64,000 bases of DNA from Ketobacter sp. (GCF_003671495.1 NZ_RCHN01000041.1:1-64000); one strand, 5' to 3'. Shown: positions 47,993 to 57,148, numbered from the stretch's first letter. Made by a program: numbers and translations. The notes: generated by a model not told the origin, from the sequence alone.

Positions 47993-48952
47993 ATGATCCC
48001 GTGTAAACTCCCAGCAGGCAGATCGCTATACTTTACCCTATTTATTACCTGCTTCTGGATGACACCCAACACCGGCACGCCAGCCCCAGCCGAAAATATA
48101 ATCGAAAGGTTCGCGCAAAGCGATTTTGTTTTCCAGCGCATCACCACCAACGTACCTTTACCCCCCCTTGTCTATATTACTGTTAACGACTATCGAGAAC
48201 TCCAGCTGGATATAGACAACCAAGCATCGCAGTACAGTCATAGATCTTTGTCTCAGGCAGCTGTTCTGCCTTTTCTGGTTTCACCGCGCGACGCCCTGGT
48301 AGTGGGCGAATGGGCCGCCAAGCACCGATTTACAGCCCACGACAACAGCGGGCACTCTTTCTCTGTCACATCCCTTGGCCTGCCGATAGGATGGGTACGG
48401 CAGATAAATTATGACTGGCAATTAGCATCTTTTGTGTTTCCCACTGCCTATAAAGCCGATCTTCCTGAGTCGGACTGGAGTGAGGAATGGATGGGCGGTG
48501 TTTTTGGACGCTACGTACAACATGAAACATTATGGTGGGGATTTGGCTTGTTTATCGATATCAACCCCGGCACCAACCTTTATCTGCCTTACCTTGGGTT
48601 TTCCTGGGCCTATACCAAGGAATGGACCATAAGCGCAGTGATGCCCTGGCCGGCGGTATTGTATTCCCCAAGTGAGAACACCTCGTTCCGACTGGGAATG
48701 TCCCCTTCCGGAACATCCTGGTTCATCGACCAAAAGGAATCGGAAATCTACTATGAATGGGATGGCTGGAACTTGGGTTTAACCTTGATGCAACGCCTGC
48801 AGGGGAACTTTTGGTTGGAATTGGAAGCCGGCGTTTCTGGACTGCGCTCTTTGAGCTTTACCGACGGAGAATGGCAAGGCTCCGACATCAAAGGCAACGA
48901 CACGCCCTACGTGGGGCTGCAGTTGAGCTGGAGGCCCGATGAATCGCCCTGA
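47993..48952 (+). CDS. Outer-membrane beta-barrel protein (DUF6268-like)
   Basis: A 319-residue exported protein (hydrophobic LYFTLFITCFWM near the N-terminus, GGATGG ribosome site). The second half has alternating aromatic beta strands: WWGFGLFIDINPGTNLYLPYL, then FSWAYTKEWTISAVMPWPAVLY, resembling DUF6268-type barrels. The last strand ends VGLQLSWRPDESP, not a classical terminal Phe. It overlaps lpxR by 14 bp, so the two are co-translated. Local GC is lower than in the flanks. Confidence 0.65.
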   Translation: MIPCKLPAGRSLYFTLFITCFWMTPNTGTPAPAENIIERFAQSDFVFQRITTNVPLPPLVYITVNDYRELQLDIDNQASQYSHRSLSQAAVLPFLVSPRDALVVGEWAAKHRFTAHDNSGHSFSVTSLGLPIGWVRQINYDWQLASFVFPTAYKADLPESDWSEEWMGGVFGRYVQHETLWWGFGLFIDINPGTNLYLPYLGFSWAYTKEWTISAVMPWPAVLYSPSENTSFRLGMSPSGTSWFIDQKESEIYYEWDGWNLGLTLMQRLQGNFWLELEAGVSGLRSLSFTDGEWQGSDIKGNDTPYVGLQLSWRPDESP

Positions 48953-49949
48953 TCTCAAGCTTGCCCCCATCGTATTGCTGTTCGTCACCCACCACAGCCT
49001 GTGCCAGACGCAGGAGCCCGGTAAAACCTGGCATGCTGTCATCTGGGAAAACGATTTCATCGCAGATGATGACAGCGGTTACACCAATGGCATTGGTTAT
49101 AGTTGGGGTTACCAGGATTTTGGTGATATGAGCCAATCCCCCCTGCCTGACTGGTTACAGTTTGTCGCCAGACCTCTGCCCGGATATCAGGACACCAACA
49201 AGCAGCACGCCATCAGTTACCGGGTGGCTCAGGCCATGTTCACCCCAGCTGATATTGATGTTAACGAACTGATTGAGAATGATCGCCCCTATGCCGGTTT
49301 ACTGTTATGGCGGGTGGCAACACATCATTTCGATCACCACGTTTCTCAACGGTACGATCTGACCCTGGGCCTGGCTGGACCAGCATCCGGTGCCGAGCAG
49401 GTACAAAACGCCATTCACCAACTGATCGGGGTCAACCAGGCTGAAGGTTGGGATAATCAAATTGGCAACGAGTTGGTCTTTGCGATATCGACAGAACAAC
49501 TAAAACGACTGCACAAGGGAATGTTATCAGAGAAGCTGGAATATGACTGGTTCCTTGCAGGGCGCGCCGACGCAGGCACCTTACATAGCGAATTAGGCGT
49601 CGGTTTTGGATTTCGCTTTGGCCGCAATCTTGACAACAGTTTCGCCGGTGCCAGCATCATGCCAACAAGAAACCCAAACCCAATGACCTGGTCATTGAAG
49701 CGGGAATGGCACGGATTCATCAACATCTATGGAAGCTATGTGTTTAATGACATAACCATTGACGGCAACACCTTCAAAGACAGCCACTCCGTCACCCTCA
49801 ATCATGAACAGCTGTTTGTGGTAATGGGCTTTTCCTATAGCAAGGAAAAATGGGGAACCACTTTTTCCATACAGGACGGTTCTGACCCTTTCGAAGAAAA
49901 ATCTGAGAATGGATTATTCGCCAGTTTCTCGTACAACTGGCATTGGTGA
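48939..49949 (+). CDS. Lipid A deacylase LpxR family protein
   Basis: Outer-membrane enzyme that removes the 3'-acyloxyacyl chain of lipid A in a Ca2+-dependent way. The signal peptide ends near residue 23. The LpxR core follows: WENDFIADDDSGYTNGIGYS (about 36-55), with Asn/Asp matching the Salmonella active site, NDRPYAGLL, and a His-containing QNAIHQLIG segment for the catalytic His. The C-terminus YNWHW is aromatic, as in barrels. Its stop lies 5 bp from the convergent Omp85-like gene. lpxR is patchily distributed and often transferred. Confidence 0.86.
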   Translation: MNRPDLKLAPIVLLFVTHHSLCQTQEPGKTWHAVIWENDFIADDDSGYTNGIGYSWGYQDFGDMSQSPLPDWLQFVARPLPGYQDTNKQHAISYRVAQAMFTPADIDVNELIENDRPYAGLLLWRVATHHFDHHVSQRYDLTLGLAGPASGAEQVQNAIHQLIGVNQAEGWDNQIGNELVFAISTEQLKRLHKGMLSEKLEYDWFLAGRADAGTLHSELGVGFGFRFGRNLDNSFAGASIMPTRNPNPMTWSLKREWHGFINIYGSYVFNDITIDGNTFKDSHSVTLNHEQLFVVMGFSYSKEKWGTTFSIQDGSDPFEEKSENGLFASFSYNWHW

Positions 49950-49954
49950 AAACA

Positions 49955-51022
49955 CTAGAACGACTGCCCGAATCGCATGTAAAATCCATTGTTTCCTGAT
50001 TTTCCAAAGGCAAAATCAAAGGTCATCACAATATGTTCCTCCTCCTTAAGCGTGATCTGACCACCTGCGCCAACGGAGGGATAGAGATTTTCAGTATCCG
50101 TACACTTCGATCCATCACCATATAGACAGGCCACACCCGCGAAAAAATTAACGCCAAAACGCCCGCCAATGTGCACACGCTCCTCAAATTCGATCTGTGT
50201 TGAATGAGGTGCCAGGTACTGACCCCGCGTGTAGCCTCGCAAAGCCACACTGGAATAACCACCGGGGCTGGCATCAGAGGTCCAGCGCCCGGACAATTGA
50301 TACGCCAACACATTACCGTCACCGTGAGGTAGATACTGTTTCAGCTTCAACGTGTAAACATCAAAGCTTTCCTCCCCACCCAGGGCTTCACGATAGGCAA
50401 AATTTTCCAGCGAAAACAGCGTCCCGGAATCCGGTGCATTCTGGTTGTCGCGGCTGTCGTACATGGCAATCAGTCCCACAGCCACAGAATCGAAGCCGGT
50501 CAAACCAAGGGAATCAAGCATGTCGTTGATAGAGCCGTCTTCGGAGAAAATCAGGTAGTTGGTGTATGTGCCTTTAACCCCGGCATACCAGTTATCCCTG
50601 ACCTGCTGTAAATAGCGGGCCTGCAACGCTTTCAATTGGTCCGTAGTCTGCGCCGGCATCCCGGAACCCAGAAAATCCTCGTAATCGTTGTTGATCTCGC
50701 CACCACCACCGAACACGATCAATCGTTTTCTGTCCTGGTCCCAGAACGTTCGCAACACCACACCACCCAGCAGAGAATCGGTCGTGCTATAGGTACCACC
50801 CACCGCAACCATGGACGAGGTGGAATCCTGATCCAGCTTAAACAGATACCCAGCCATACCACCAGCAGAGGTGCCCACTTTGGGGTCGCTGCTCACCAGG
50901 GGAACCGCCAACCAAGGCGACTTTTCGTCTTCAGCCTGTTGCGAGTTCTGGTGTGTATCAACGGCTCGAGCGCCCATGGAGATCCCCACCACCAAAATCA
51001 GTATGCAGCACTTGAAATACAT
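49955..51022 (-). CDS. Stand-alone Omp85-type (BamA/TamA-like) outer-membrane barrel
   Basis: A 355-residue exported protein starting at ATG 51022 with a signal peptide. There is no POTRA domain. The barrel opens SPWLAVPLVSSDPKVGTSAGG, which I associate with POTRA-less Omp85 relatives. It contains VALRGYTRGQYL, the loop-6 R-G-Y/F motif, and ends FYMRFGQSF with a terminal Phe. The role of short Omp85 barrels is unknown. It follows the lipoprotein amidohydrolase gene by 35 bp in the same direction, probably one operon. Confidence 0.72.
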   Translation of the reverse strand: MYFKCCILILVVGISMGARAVDTHQNSQQAEDEKSPWLAVPLVSSDPKVGTSAGGMAGYLFKLDQDSTSSMVAVGGTYSTTDSLLGGVVLRTFWDQDRKRLIVFGGGGEINNDYEDFLGSGMPAQTTDQLKALQARYLQQVRDNWYAGVKGTYTNYLIFSEDGSINDMLDSLGLTGFDSVAVGLIAMYDSRDNQNAPDSGTLFSLENFAYREALGGEESFDVYTLKLKQYLPHGDGNVLAYQLSGRWTSDASPGGYSSVALRGYTRGQYLAPHSTQIEFEERVHIGGRFGVNFFAGVACLYGDGSKCTDTENLYPSVGAGGQITLKEEEHIVMTFDFAFGKSGNNGFYMRFGQSF

Positions 51023-51057
51023 ATAATCCTCTAACTTGCTCAACCTCTCATGGCGCA

Positions 51058-52773
51058 TCACATGGCGTAAACAGTATTGCCTTCTTTTATGGTCTCAACC
51101 ACAGAGATATTCATGATGTTGGCCGGATCCACTTTCAGGGGGTTCTTATCCAATATTACCAAGTCCGCCAGCTTACCGACTTCCAATGTGCCTTTGCTGT
51201 CCTCCTCGAAATATTGCCAGGCTGCCCAGGACGTCTGCGACTGCAGGGCGACATAAGGGGCCACTCGTTGCTCAGGGCCCAGAACCTGGCCACTCCGAGT
51301 GAGACGATTAACCGTAATATGCAACACCATAATGGCACTGGGTAGCGCAACAGGCGCATCATGGTGAGTGGTAAAGATCATGCCACGTTGCAAGGCAGAC
51401 CCCGTCGGTGATATGCGGGATGCCCTTTCCGGCCCGAGAGTTTCATCCCGGTGCCAATCCCCCCAATAGAACGGATGCATGGAAAAAAATGAAGGAACGA
51501 TTCCCAGGGTCTGCATGCGATCCAGTTGATCTTCACGCACCGTTTGCGCATGAATCATGACGCTGCGCCGATCTTCATTGCCAAATTTTTCAGCCGCTTT
51601 CCCCATGGCGTCGATCATCGCCTCAGACGCCGCATCACCATTGCAATGGACCAGCAGCTGCCAGTTGCTCTCGAAGGCCATATCCACCAGCTGCTGCCTT
51701 ATGCTGGCTTCCGGTATCGCAGGGTAGCCTCTGTAATCCTCAGCCTGACCGGCGGGTGGCACTTTATAGGGTTCTGTTAACCAGGCCGTTTTACCCTGGG
51801 GGGAGCCGTCAAAACTGAGTTTTACACCGGCCACACGAAAATGATTGGTGTAGTCGCTTTCGGTCCCGATCGATTTTATGTACTCCGTCTCTGACTGTAG
51901 ATCAGGATAAGACGCCACGTCTATTTTCAGTTTGTTTTCTGCCGCCAGTTTTCGATACATCACCACCGCATCTTTTGTGGCCCGGCCATCCTGCGCGGTG
52001 GTAAAACCGAATTCGGCATAGGCTTCCGCACCGGCCAACGCGATCCTCTCCTGATTTTCCTCTCCCAGGGCAGCCATCAAAGGAAACACGGCCTGGAAAA
52101 AGCCCATTTCCTCCAGCACGCCATTAGGTGTTTTACCATCGGCTTCCCGTCGAATGATACCGCCTACGGGATCTTTGGTATTCGCATCGTACCCCACCAT
52201 TTCAAGCGCCTTGTGATTCATGGAGGCCAAATGGCCGGACTGATGAATAATCAGCACCGGATACTCCGTTGACACTCGATCAAGGTCATCCGCGGTGGGA
52301 TGACGCCTTTCTTTTAATTGGGAATCATCATAGCCAAAGCCCGCAATCCACCCACTGTTCTTCACGGCCTGCGGATTATCTTTCTGGAAGTTTTTCAGGA
52401 GTGTGACCAAGGCATCAATACCATCCCCATTACCATCTGGTGGTGGCAACAAATTGGTGGTCAATCGTTGAATACCAGCAAGATAAATATGCCCATGGGC
52501 ATCAATGAAGCCGGGTAGGAGCGTTTTGCCCTTCAGGTCTACCGCCGATACAGTTTCTCCAGCGATCGTGATGGCCTGATCGTAAGTACCGGTAAAGACA
52601 ATCTTACCATCCCTTTCGATCAGAGCTTCAACATACTCCGGCTCATCACCTGCCATGGTGAGAATATCACCACCAAAATACAGCGTTGCCTGTGATTCTT
52701 TTACGACGTCCTGCTCACATCCCGCCAACAGTGAAACCAGAAAACACAATCTGATAACAATCCTCGATCGCAC
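51058..52773 (-). CDS. Lipoprotein amidohydrolase (YtcJ-like)
   Basis: Metal-dependent hydrolase of the amidohydrolase superfamily, 571 residues. LCFLVSLLAGC is a lipobox, so it is a lipoprotein facing the periplasm or outer membrane. LLPGFIDAHGHIYLAG (about 83-98) gives the HxH metal ligands, and LLVHCNGDAASEAMIDAMG holds a further His. LADLVILDKNPLKVDPANIM near the end is family-typical. YtcJ-like enzymes act on varied amides or imines; the substrate is unknown. A nine-C tract (minus strand) lies about 100 bp upstream of its start. Confidence 0.85.
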   Translation of the reverse strand: MRSRIVIRLCFLVSLLAGCEQDVVKESQATLYFGGDILTMAGDEPEYVEALIERDGKIVFTGTYDQAITIAGETVSAVDLKGKTLLPGFIDAHGHIYLAGIQRLTTNLLPPPDGNGDGIDALVTLLKNFQKDNPQAVKNSGWIAGFGYDDSQLKERRHPTADDLDRVSTEYPVLIIHQSGHLASMNHKALEMVGYDANTKDPVGGIIRREADGKTPNGVLEEMGFFQAVFPLMAALGEENQERIALAGAEAYAEFGFTTAQDGRATKDAVVMYRKLAAENKLKIDVASYPDLQSETEYIKSIGTESDYTNHFRVAGVKLSFDGSPQGKTAWLTEPYKVPPAGQAEDYRGYPAIPEASIRQQLVDMAFESNWQLLVHCNGDAASEAMIDAMGKAAEKFGNEDRRSVMIHAQTVREDQLDRMQTLGIVPSFFSMHPFYWGDWHRDETLGPERASRISPTGSALQRGMIFTTHHDAPVALPSAIMVLHITVNRLTRSGQVLGPEQRVAPYVALQSQTSWAAWQYFEEDSKGTLEVGKLADLVILDKNPLKVDPANIMNISVVETIKEGNTVYAM

Positions 52774-52873
52774 CTTACACCCCGCGTTATTGAAATTATT
52801 CCAGTCCTGACTCGCGTGACTAGTGTTGCCTCACTCGATATCAATTTCAATCATTTCAGCGGAAATCGAGGCA

Positions 52874-52882
52874 GGGGGGGGG
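52874..52882. repeat. Nine-G homopolymer tract
   Basis: GGGGGGGGG lies in the 198-bp gap between the EamA transporter and the amidohydrolase, reading as C9 about 100 bp upstream of the amidohydrolase start on the minus strand. Such tracts can slip and alter promoter spacing. There is no direct evidence of variation here. Confidence 0.6.
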
Positions 52883-52971
52883 TTAGGAAGATCGTGTTTG
52901 TCCGATCGAGCTGGGGCACCTGGAATTTCTTCCAAAGTCAGTCATTTTACAGCCGAACACCGAGAACATTC

Positions 52972-53883
52972 CTACGCTTTAACGCACACCATCGCTCGTC
53001 TCGCACCTATGACCAGGCAAATGATCCCTCCGGCAACCAACAGCGCACTCACCACCATACCCGGTAGCACGGGCTCACCCAACAACCCCATTGAGATCGG
53101 CACACCAAATATCGCACTGACAGCTCCGATCATACTGATCAGAACTGGACCGCCCTGTTTCTGCACGACAAACATCAACAAAAACTGGCCAGCGAACACC
53201 ACGGATTGAACCGCAATCAATACAACGCGGCAGCCCTCAACAAACACCCCCTGAAGCTGGGAATCCGCCATAAAGGAGTACACAACCAGCAGCCCCGTAC
53301 CCATAATCAACATACCGGGGGCTAACGCTTCCGAACTCACTCCCGGAGGCCAGCGTCGACTTCGATACAGATTACCCAACGCCAGCAATACCGGGCCAAA
53401 CAACGTCAGTATTATCCAAACTGTCTCTGCACCTGGCGCCAACCACTGCTTCATCACCAGTATTGCTGTTCCCACTAATGCTGACAAAACACCCAATGCA
53501 CGCCACCAGCAAAACCGTTCCATTCGGAACATCAATGCTCCCGCATACGTTAACAGGGGCGGCAAGGCAATCAGCATCGCCACAAAGCTCGCTCCAAGTC
53601 GGGGAACCGCATTAAAGAAAATGATGTTGGCCGCCACGGTCGTCAAAAGGCTCGACACTAAGAAATATTCAAGTGTTCGTGGTGTCAGCTTCGGTATCTG
53701 TCTGCGCCATAGGGAATACCCTAGTAACACCACAGAAGCTCCCATCATGGACCATGTCAAATAGGTTGTTGGCGCCATATTCCAACGATCAGCCACTTTC
53801 ACCAAGTTGGTCGTTAGCCCCAGCAGAAACCCCGTCGCCAATAATGCAACGATGGCAATGCCCTGTGCTCTGATGACGTTCAC
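52972..53883 (-). CDS. EamA/DMT-family transporter
   Basis: A 303-residue inner-membrane protein with about ten hydrophobic helices arranged as two five-helix EamA repeats. It begins GIAIVALLATGFLLGLTTNL and contains TYLTWSMMGASVVLLGYSLW. GVPISMGLLGEPVLPGMVVSALLVAGGIIC near the end is the EamA closing pattern. DMT carriers export amino acids, nucleotide sugars or drugs; the substrate cannot be assigned. 24 bp from the SDR gene on the same strand. Confidence 0.85.
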   Translation of the reverse strand: MNVIRAQGIAIVALLATGFLLGLTTNLVKVADRWNMAPTTYLTWSMMGASVVLLGYSLWRRQIPKLTPRTLEYFLVSSLLTTVAANIIFFNAVPRLGASFVAMLIALPPLLTYAGALMFRMERFCWWRALGVLSALVGTAILVMKQWLAPGAETVWIILTLFGPVLLALGNLYRSRRWPPGVSSEALAPGMLIMGTGLLVVYSFMADSQLQGVFVEGCRVVLIAVQSVVFAGQFLLMFVVQKQGGPVLISMIGAVSAIFGVPISMGLLGEPVLPGMVVSALLVAGGIICLVIGARRAMVCVKA

Positions 53884-53907
53884 ATCAATCGCCTCCCCAC
53901 AAAGCCA

Positions 53908-54549
53908 CTAGTACGCAACCGTAAAACGTGGGTTGCGAAACCCAGGGCGCTCGATTTCATCCAGCATCGCCACCACCAGATCGGCGATGGAAATCCGTGA
54001 ACGGCCATGGGCATCCAGCAGCAGTTCATCCCGCCCGATCCGGTAGGAGCCGGTGCGCTCCCCCTCAAACAGCTCCGCAGGCGGACTCAGATACGAAACG
54101 TCCACCCCATGCGGTTCCTGACACACCCGGTATTGCTCCAGGCTGGCCTCACCCACAGGGCGCAGGTGGGGGCTGAGAAAGCGGGGATCATCCAGCAGGA
54201 GCCGACCATCGCGATCCGGCACCTTGAGGCGGGCGGCACCACCCACCACCATCAGTCTTGCGCCGGAGGATGCCATGCCCTGCAGCAGGGCCCTGGTATT
54301 GTCCGCGATGGCCTGTTCCTCTCCCGCCGCCGGCCGGGTGGCATTCACCACCACGGCCTGACCCGCCACCAGTTGCGCAACCTGCGCCCGATTGCCGATG
54401 TCCAGCGCCCGTGTCACCACCTGGGAGGGCAGGTCCTGCAGTCGATTGAGGTTGCGGGCAGCCGCGGTGACGTGGTGCCCCCGGGCCAGGGCTTCGAACA
54501 CGGTGCGCCGTCCGACTGTGCCGGATGCCCCCAGAATGAGAATCTTCAT
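53908..54549 (-). CDS. NAD(P)H-binding SDR-like oxidoreductase (YhfK/NmrA-like)
   Basis: A 213-residue atypical short-chain dehydrogenase. The Rossmann motif MKILILGASGTVGRRTVFEA is at the N-terminus, followed by ARNLNRLQ (NADP-type basic residue) and DIGNR, VVVNATRP. It lacks the catalytic YxxxK, so it may act as a reductase or NAD(P)H sensor of the NmrA/YhfK kind. Divergent from a LysR gene 158 bp away, probably its target. Confidence 0.85.
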   Translation of the reverse strand: MKILILGASGTVGRRTVFEALARGHHVTAAARNLNRLQDLPSQVVTRALDIGNRAQVAQLVAGQAVVVNATRPAAGEEQAIADNTRALLQGMASSGARLMVVGGAARLKVPDRDGRLLLDDPRFLSPHLRPVGEASLEQYRVCQEPHGVDVSYLSPPAELFEGERTGSYRIGRDELLLDAHGRSRISIADLVVAMLDEIERPGFRNPRFTVAY

Positions 54550-54564
54550 CGTTTGCTCCTTTCG

Positions 54565-54587
54565 AGATGATCTGTATAGATGATCTG
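54565..54587. repeat. Tandem palindrome AGATGATCTG in divergent promoter
   Basis: AGATGATCTG at 54565-54574 is repeated at 54578-54587, a 13-bp period. Each core AGATGATCT is a palindrome around the central G. Position between the SDR and LysR genes, 16-38 bp upstream of the SDR start, suggests an operator for the LysR or another regulator. Confidence 0.5.
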
Positions 54588-54707
54588 CGTAGTCATGGAT
54601 TCGCCACTAGACTAATGGAGCACAAAGGAAAGATAATCCACCCAGCCAAGAACTCTTTGTTCACATATATTTACTAATAGTACCCCTGCCCCCCAAGGAG
54701 CCAGACC

Positions 54708-55628
54708 ATGGACTCACTGACCGATATTGCCGTGTTTGTAAAAGTGGTCGAGCAAGGCAGTTTCACCGCCACCGCGGAACATCTGTCTTTGTCCAAGTCG
54801 GTGGTCAGTAAATACGTCAGCCGGCTGGAGGACCGCCTGGGGGCCCGACTGCTGAATCGCTCCACCCGGCGCATCAGCCTGACGGAAGTGGGCCGATCCT
54901 TTTACGAGCGCAGCCAGGTGGCCCTGCAGGAGATTGCCGAGGCGGAGGCAGAGGTGACCCACCTGCAAAGCGAACCCCGGGGCAGGCTGCGCATCAATGC
55001 CCCCATGTCCTTTGGGATTCTGCATCTGGCACCGGCCATTCCGGCGTTTCTGGAGCAGTATCCGGAGTTGTCGGTGTCGATTCAGTTTGATGATCGCAAG
55101 CTGGATCTGATTGAGGGTGGGTTCGACGTAGCCCTGACCATTTCCAATCTGGCGGATTCGGCCCTGGTGGCACGGCGCCTGGGGCCCTGCCAGCACTGTG
55201 TGGTGGCATCGCCGGAGTACCTGTCCCGGCACGGCACCCCGCGTCACCCGGAAGAGCTGCAGCAGCACACCATCGTCGGCTATCAATACCAGGAATCGGC
55301 CCACCAGTGGGAGTTCATCGATGCCCGGGGCCAGTCCACCCGGGTCCCCATCACCGGCAAAGTGGAGATGAACAACAGCCTGGGCATGCGGGAAGCCATC
55401 CTCAACGGCGCCGGCATCATGCGCGCCCCCAGTTTCGTTGTGGGAGAGGATATTCAGCGGGGGCGCCTGACATGCCTGCTCCCCGCTTATCGGACGTTGG
55501 AAATGTCCATCTATGCGGTCTATCCCCAACGCCGCCATTTATCACCCAAAGTCAGGGCCTTTGTGGACTTCCTCAGCCAGCGAATCGGGGCTGTGCCCTA
55601 CTGGGATGCCCGCTGCCCCCGGCTCTGA
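54708..55628 (+). CDS. LysR-family transcriptional regulator
   Basis: A 306-residue LTTR. The N-terminal winged helix-turn-helix has IAVFVKVVEQGSFTATAEHL followed by SVVSKYVSRLEDRLGARLLNRSTRRISLTEVG (residues 7-60). The effector-binding domain includes GRLRINAPMSFG and FDVALTISNLADS. AAGGAG precedes ATG. The divergent SDR gene is the likely target. The subgroup resembles DsdC/AaeR-type regulators with SLT motifs; ligand unknown. Confidence 0.93.
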   Translation: MDSLTDIAVFVKVVEQGSFTATAEHLSLSKSVVSKYVSRLEDRLGARLLNRSTRRISLTEVGRSFYERSQVALQEIAEAEAEVTHLQSEPRGRLRINAPMSFGILHLAPAIPAFLEQYPELSVSIQFDDRKLDLIEGGFDVALTISNLADSALVARRLGPCQHCVVASPEYLSRHGTPRHPEELQQHTIVGYQYQESAHQWEFIDARGQSTRVPITGKVEMNNSLGMREAILNGAGIMRAPSFVVGEDIQRGRLTCLLPAYRTLEMSIYAVYPQRRHLSPKVRAFVDFLSQRIGAVPYWDARCPRL

Positions 55629-55712
55629 TTGCATTTCTCTACACGACGGCACTTGGTCCCGGCCCGGGCTTGCAGTAAAGTCGTTTGTCATTAAAACAAT
55701 AAAATTGATGTC

Positions 55713-57101
55713 ATGAATAACAAACCTTCTACGTTTTTAGCTTCCCTTGGGGAAATCTGGTCCGTCAAACGCAACCTGAAGGCCCTCACCGAAGACAGCT
55801 CTGGCACGTTCTACCTGATCAATGGCCTGCGCTTTTTCGGCATGGTCTGGATTCTGATCGCCCATACGGTGTTCGTGTACAGCCTGTACAACGGCAAGGA
55901 CATTTTCTTTCAGTCCCTGGAGGACTCGCCCTTTTACCTGTGGTGGATCTGGAATGCGGACAAAGGGGTGGACCTGTTCTTTGTGGTGAGCGGTTTTCTC
56001 ATCAGCCTGATGTTGTTGAAGGAGCAGGCAAAAACGGGGGATATTCAGCTCAAACGGTTCTATTTGCGCCGCTACCTGCGCCTGACGCCCCTGTACGCGG
56101 TGATTGCCATCATTTTCTGGGCGAGCGGCGCCCGCAACCATGAGTGGATCTGGGCCAACCTGCTGTACGTGAACAATTTCCTGCATCCGGAGAACATGGC
56201 CCTGCAATGGACCTGGACCCTGGCGGTGGAGGAACAGTTCTATTTGCTGCTGCCCCTGATCCTGCTGTTCATCGCCAAATCCCCGCAACGCTCGTTCATG
56301 AAAACCATGCTGGGATTGCTGGTGCTGTCATTCCTGGTGCGGGCCGGGGTGCTCTACTATTACGATGAGCTCTGGTACGGCAACTACCGGGATATGCTGG
56401 CGGACAAATCCGTGTCCATGATTTTCTACGGCAAGTTGTACGATAACCTGGCCACCCGCTTCGGCCCCCTGATTGTCGGGGTGATTGCCGGTTACGGTTA
56501 CTGTTTTCACCAGCAGGCCATTCGCAACTGGGCCACGGCGACGCCCTATCGCCCCCTGCTGCTGAACGTGCTGAGTATGGGCACCATTGTGTTCTTTATG
56601 TATTTCCCCATCATCGAGTCCAGATTCAGTGAACCCGGCAATGGCCTGCGCCTGTACCTGATTTTCAACCGCACGGTGTTCAGCATCGCCTTTACCTGGT
56701 TCATGATGTCGGTGTTCCTGCAGCTGAGCCATGTGCGCCTGTTCTCCTGGTTCTATTCCCTGAAGATCTGGCATCCCCTGGGCCAGCTTACCTATTCCAT
56801 CTATCTGCTGCATTTGATCGTGATCCTGATGGTGGTGTTCCCCATCAATAAGTATGTGCAGACCCTGGAACTCACCCCGGCACTGGCCATGATCATCACC
56901 GTGGGCCTGGGGGCCTTGCTGTCGCTGATCGTGTCGGTGATCCTGGGCGTGCTCTGCTGGATTCTGATTGAAAAGCCGTTTCTCAATATGCGGGACCTGT
57001 TCGCGGTGAATCGGGGGGCCACCAAGCCAATGCAAGATCCTGAGCCCGAACCAACGCCCGAACCAACGCCCGATCCGGTCACCCGCGAGTCGCGGGCATA
57101 G
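55713..57101 (+). CDS. Acyltransferase family 3 membrane protein
   Basis: A 462-residue membrane O-acyltransferase with about ten helices. The conserved early block is GLRFFGMVWILIAHTVF (Arg and His, about 42-58), then VDLFFVVSGFLISLMLL and FYLRRYLRLTPLYAVIAI. This family acetylates or succinylates LPS, peptidoglycan or exported polysaccharides. The C-terminus ends in a tandem PEPTPEPTPDP, probably a flexible tail. It lies 85 bp after the LysR gene without a clear own ribosome site. 52 bp separate it from dnaE2. Confidence 0.88.
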   Translation: MNNKPSTFLASLGEIWSVKRNLKALTEDSSGTFYLINGLRFFGMVWILIAHTVFVYSLYNGKDIFFQSLEDSPFYLWWIWNADKGVDLFFVVSGFLISLMLLKEQAKTGDIQLKRFYLRRYLRLTPLYAVIAIIFWASGARNHEWIWANLLYVNNFLHPENMALQWTWTLAVEEQFYLLLPLILLFIAKSPQRSFMKTMLGLLVLSFLVRAGVLYYYDELWYGNYRDMLADKSVSMIFYGKLYDNLATRFGPLIVGVIAGYGYCFHQQAIRNWATATPYRPLLLNVLSMGTIVFFMYFPIIESRFSEPGNGLRLYLIFNRTVFSIAFTWFMMSVFLQLSHVRLFSWFYSLKIWHPLGQLTYSIYLLHLIVILMVVFPINKYVQTLELTPALAMIITVGLGALLSLIVSVILGVLCWILIEKPFLNMRDLFAVNRGATKPMQDPEPEPTPEPTPDPVTRESRA

Positions 57102-57148
57102 ACCCAACCCGACCATCCCACTATACTGTATATTTTTACAGTATAGTG
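57099..57148 (+). promoter_or_regulatory. SOS-regulated dnaE2 promoter
   Basis: LexA box CTGTATATTTTTACAG (57126-57141) sits within an extended palindrome: CACTATACTGT (57119-57129) mirrors ACAGTATAGTG (57138-57148). A TATACT -10 at 57122-57127 with TAGACC at 57099-57104 (17-bp spacer) fits. The box ends only 12 bases before the ATG, so the mRNA leader is short. Confidence 0.9.

Noticed and set aside
57001..57090. Short tandem DNA repeat at the acyltransferase 3' end
   Set aside because: It is only the codon-level repeat of Pro-Glu-Pro-Thr units in the protein tail, two to three units long, not a CRISPR or mobile repeat.
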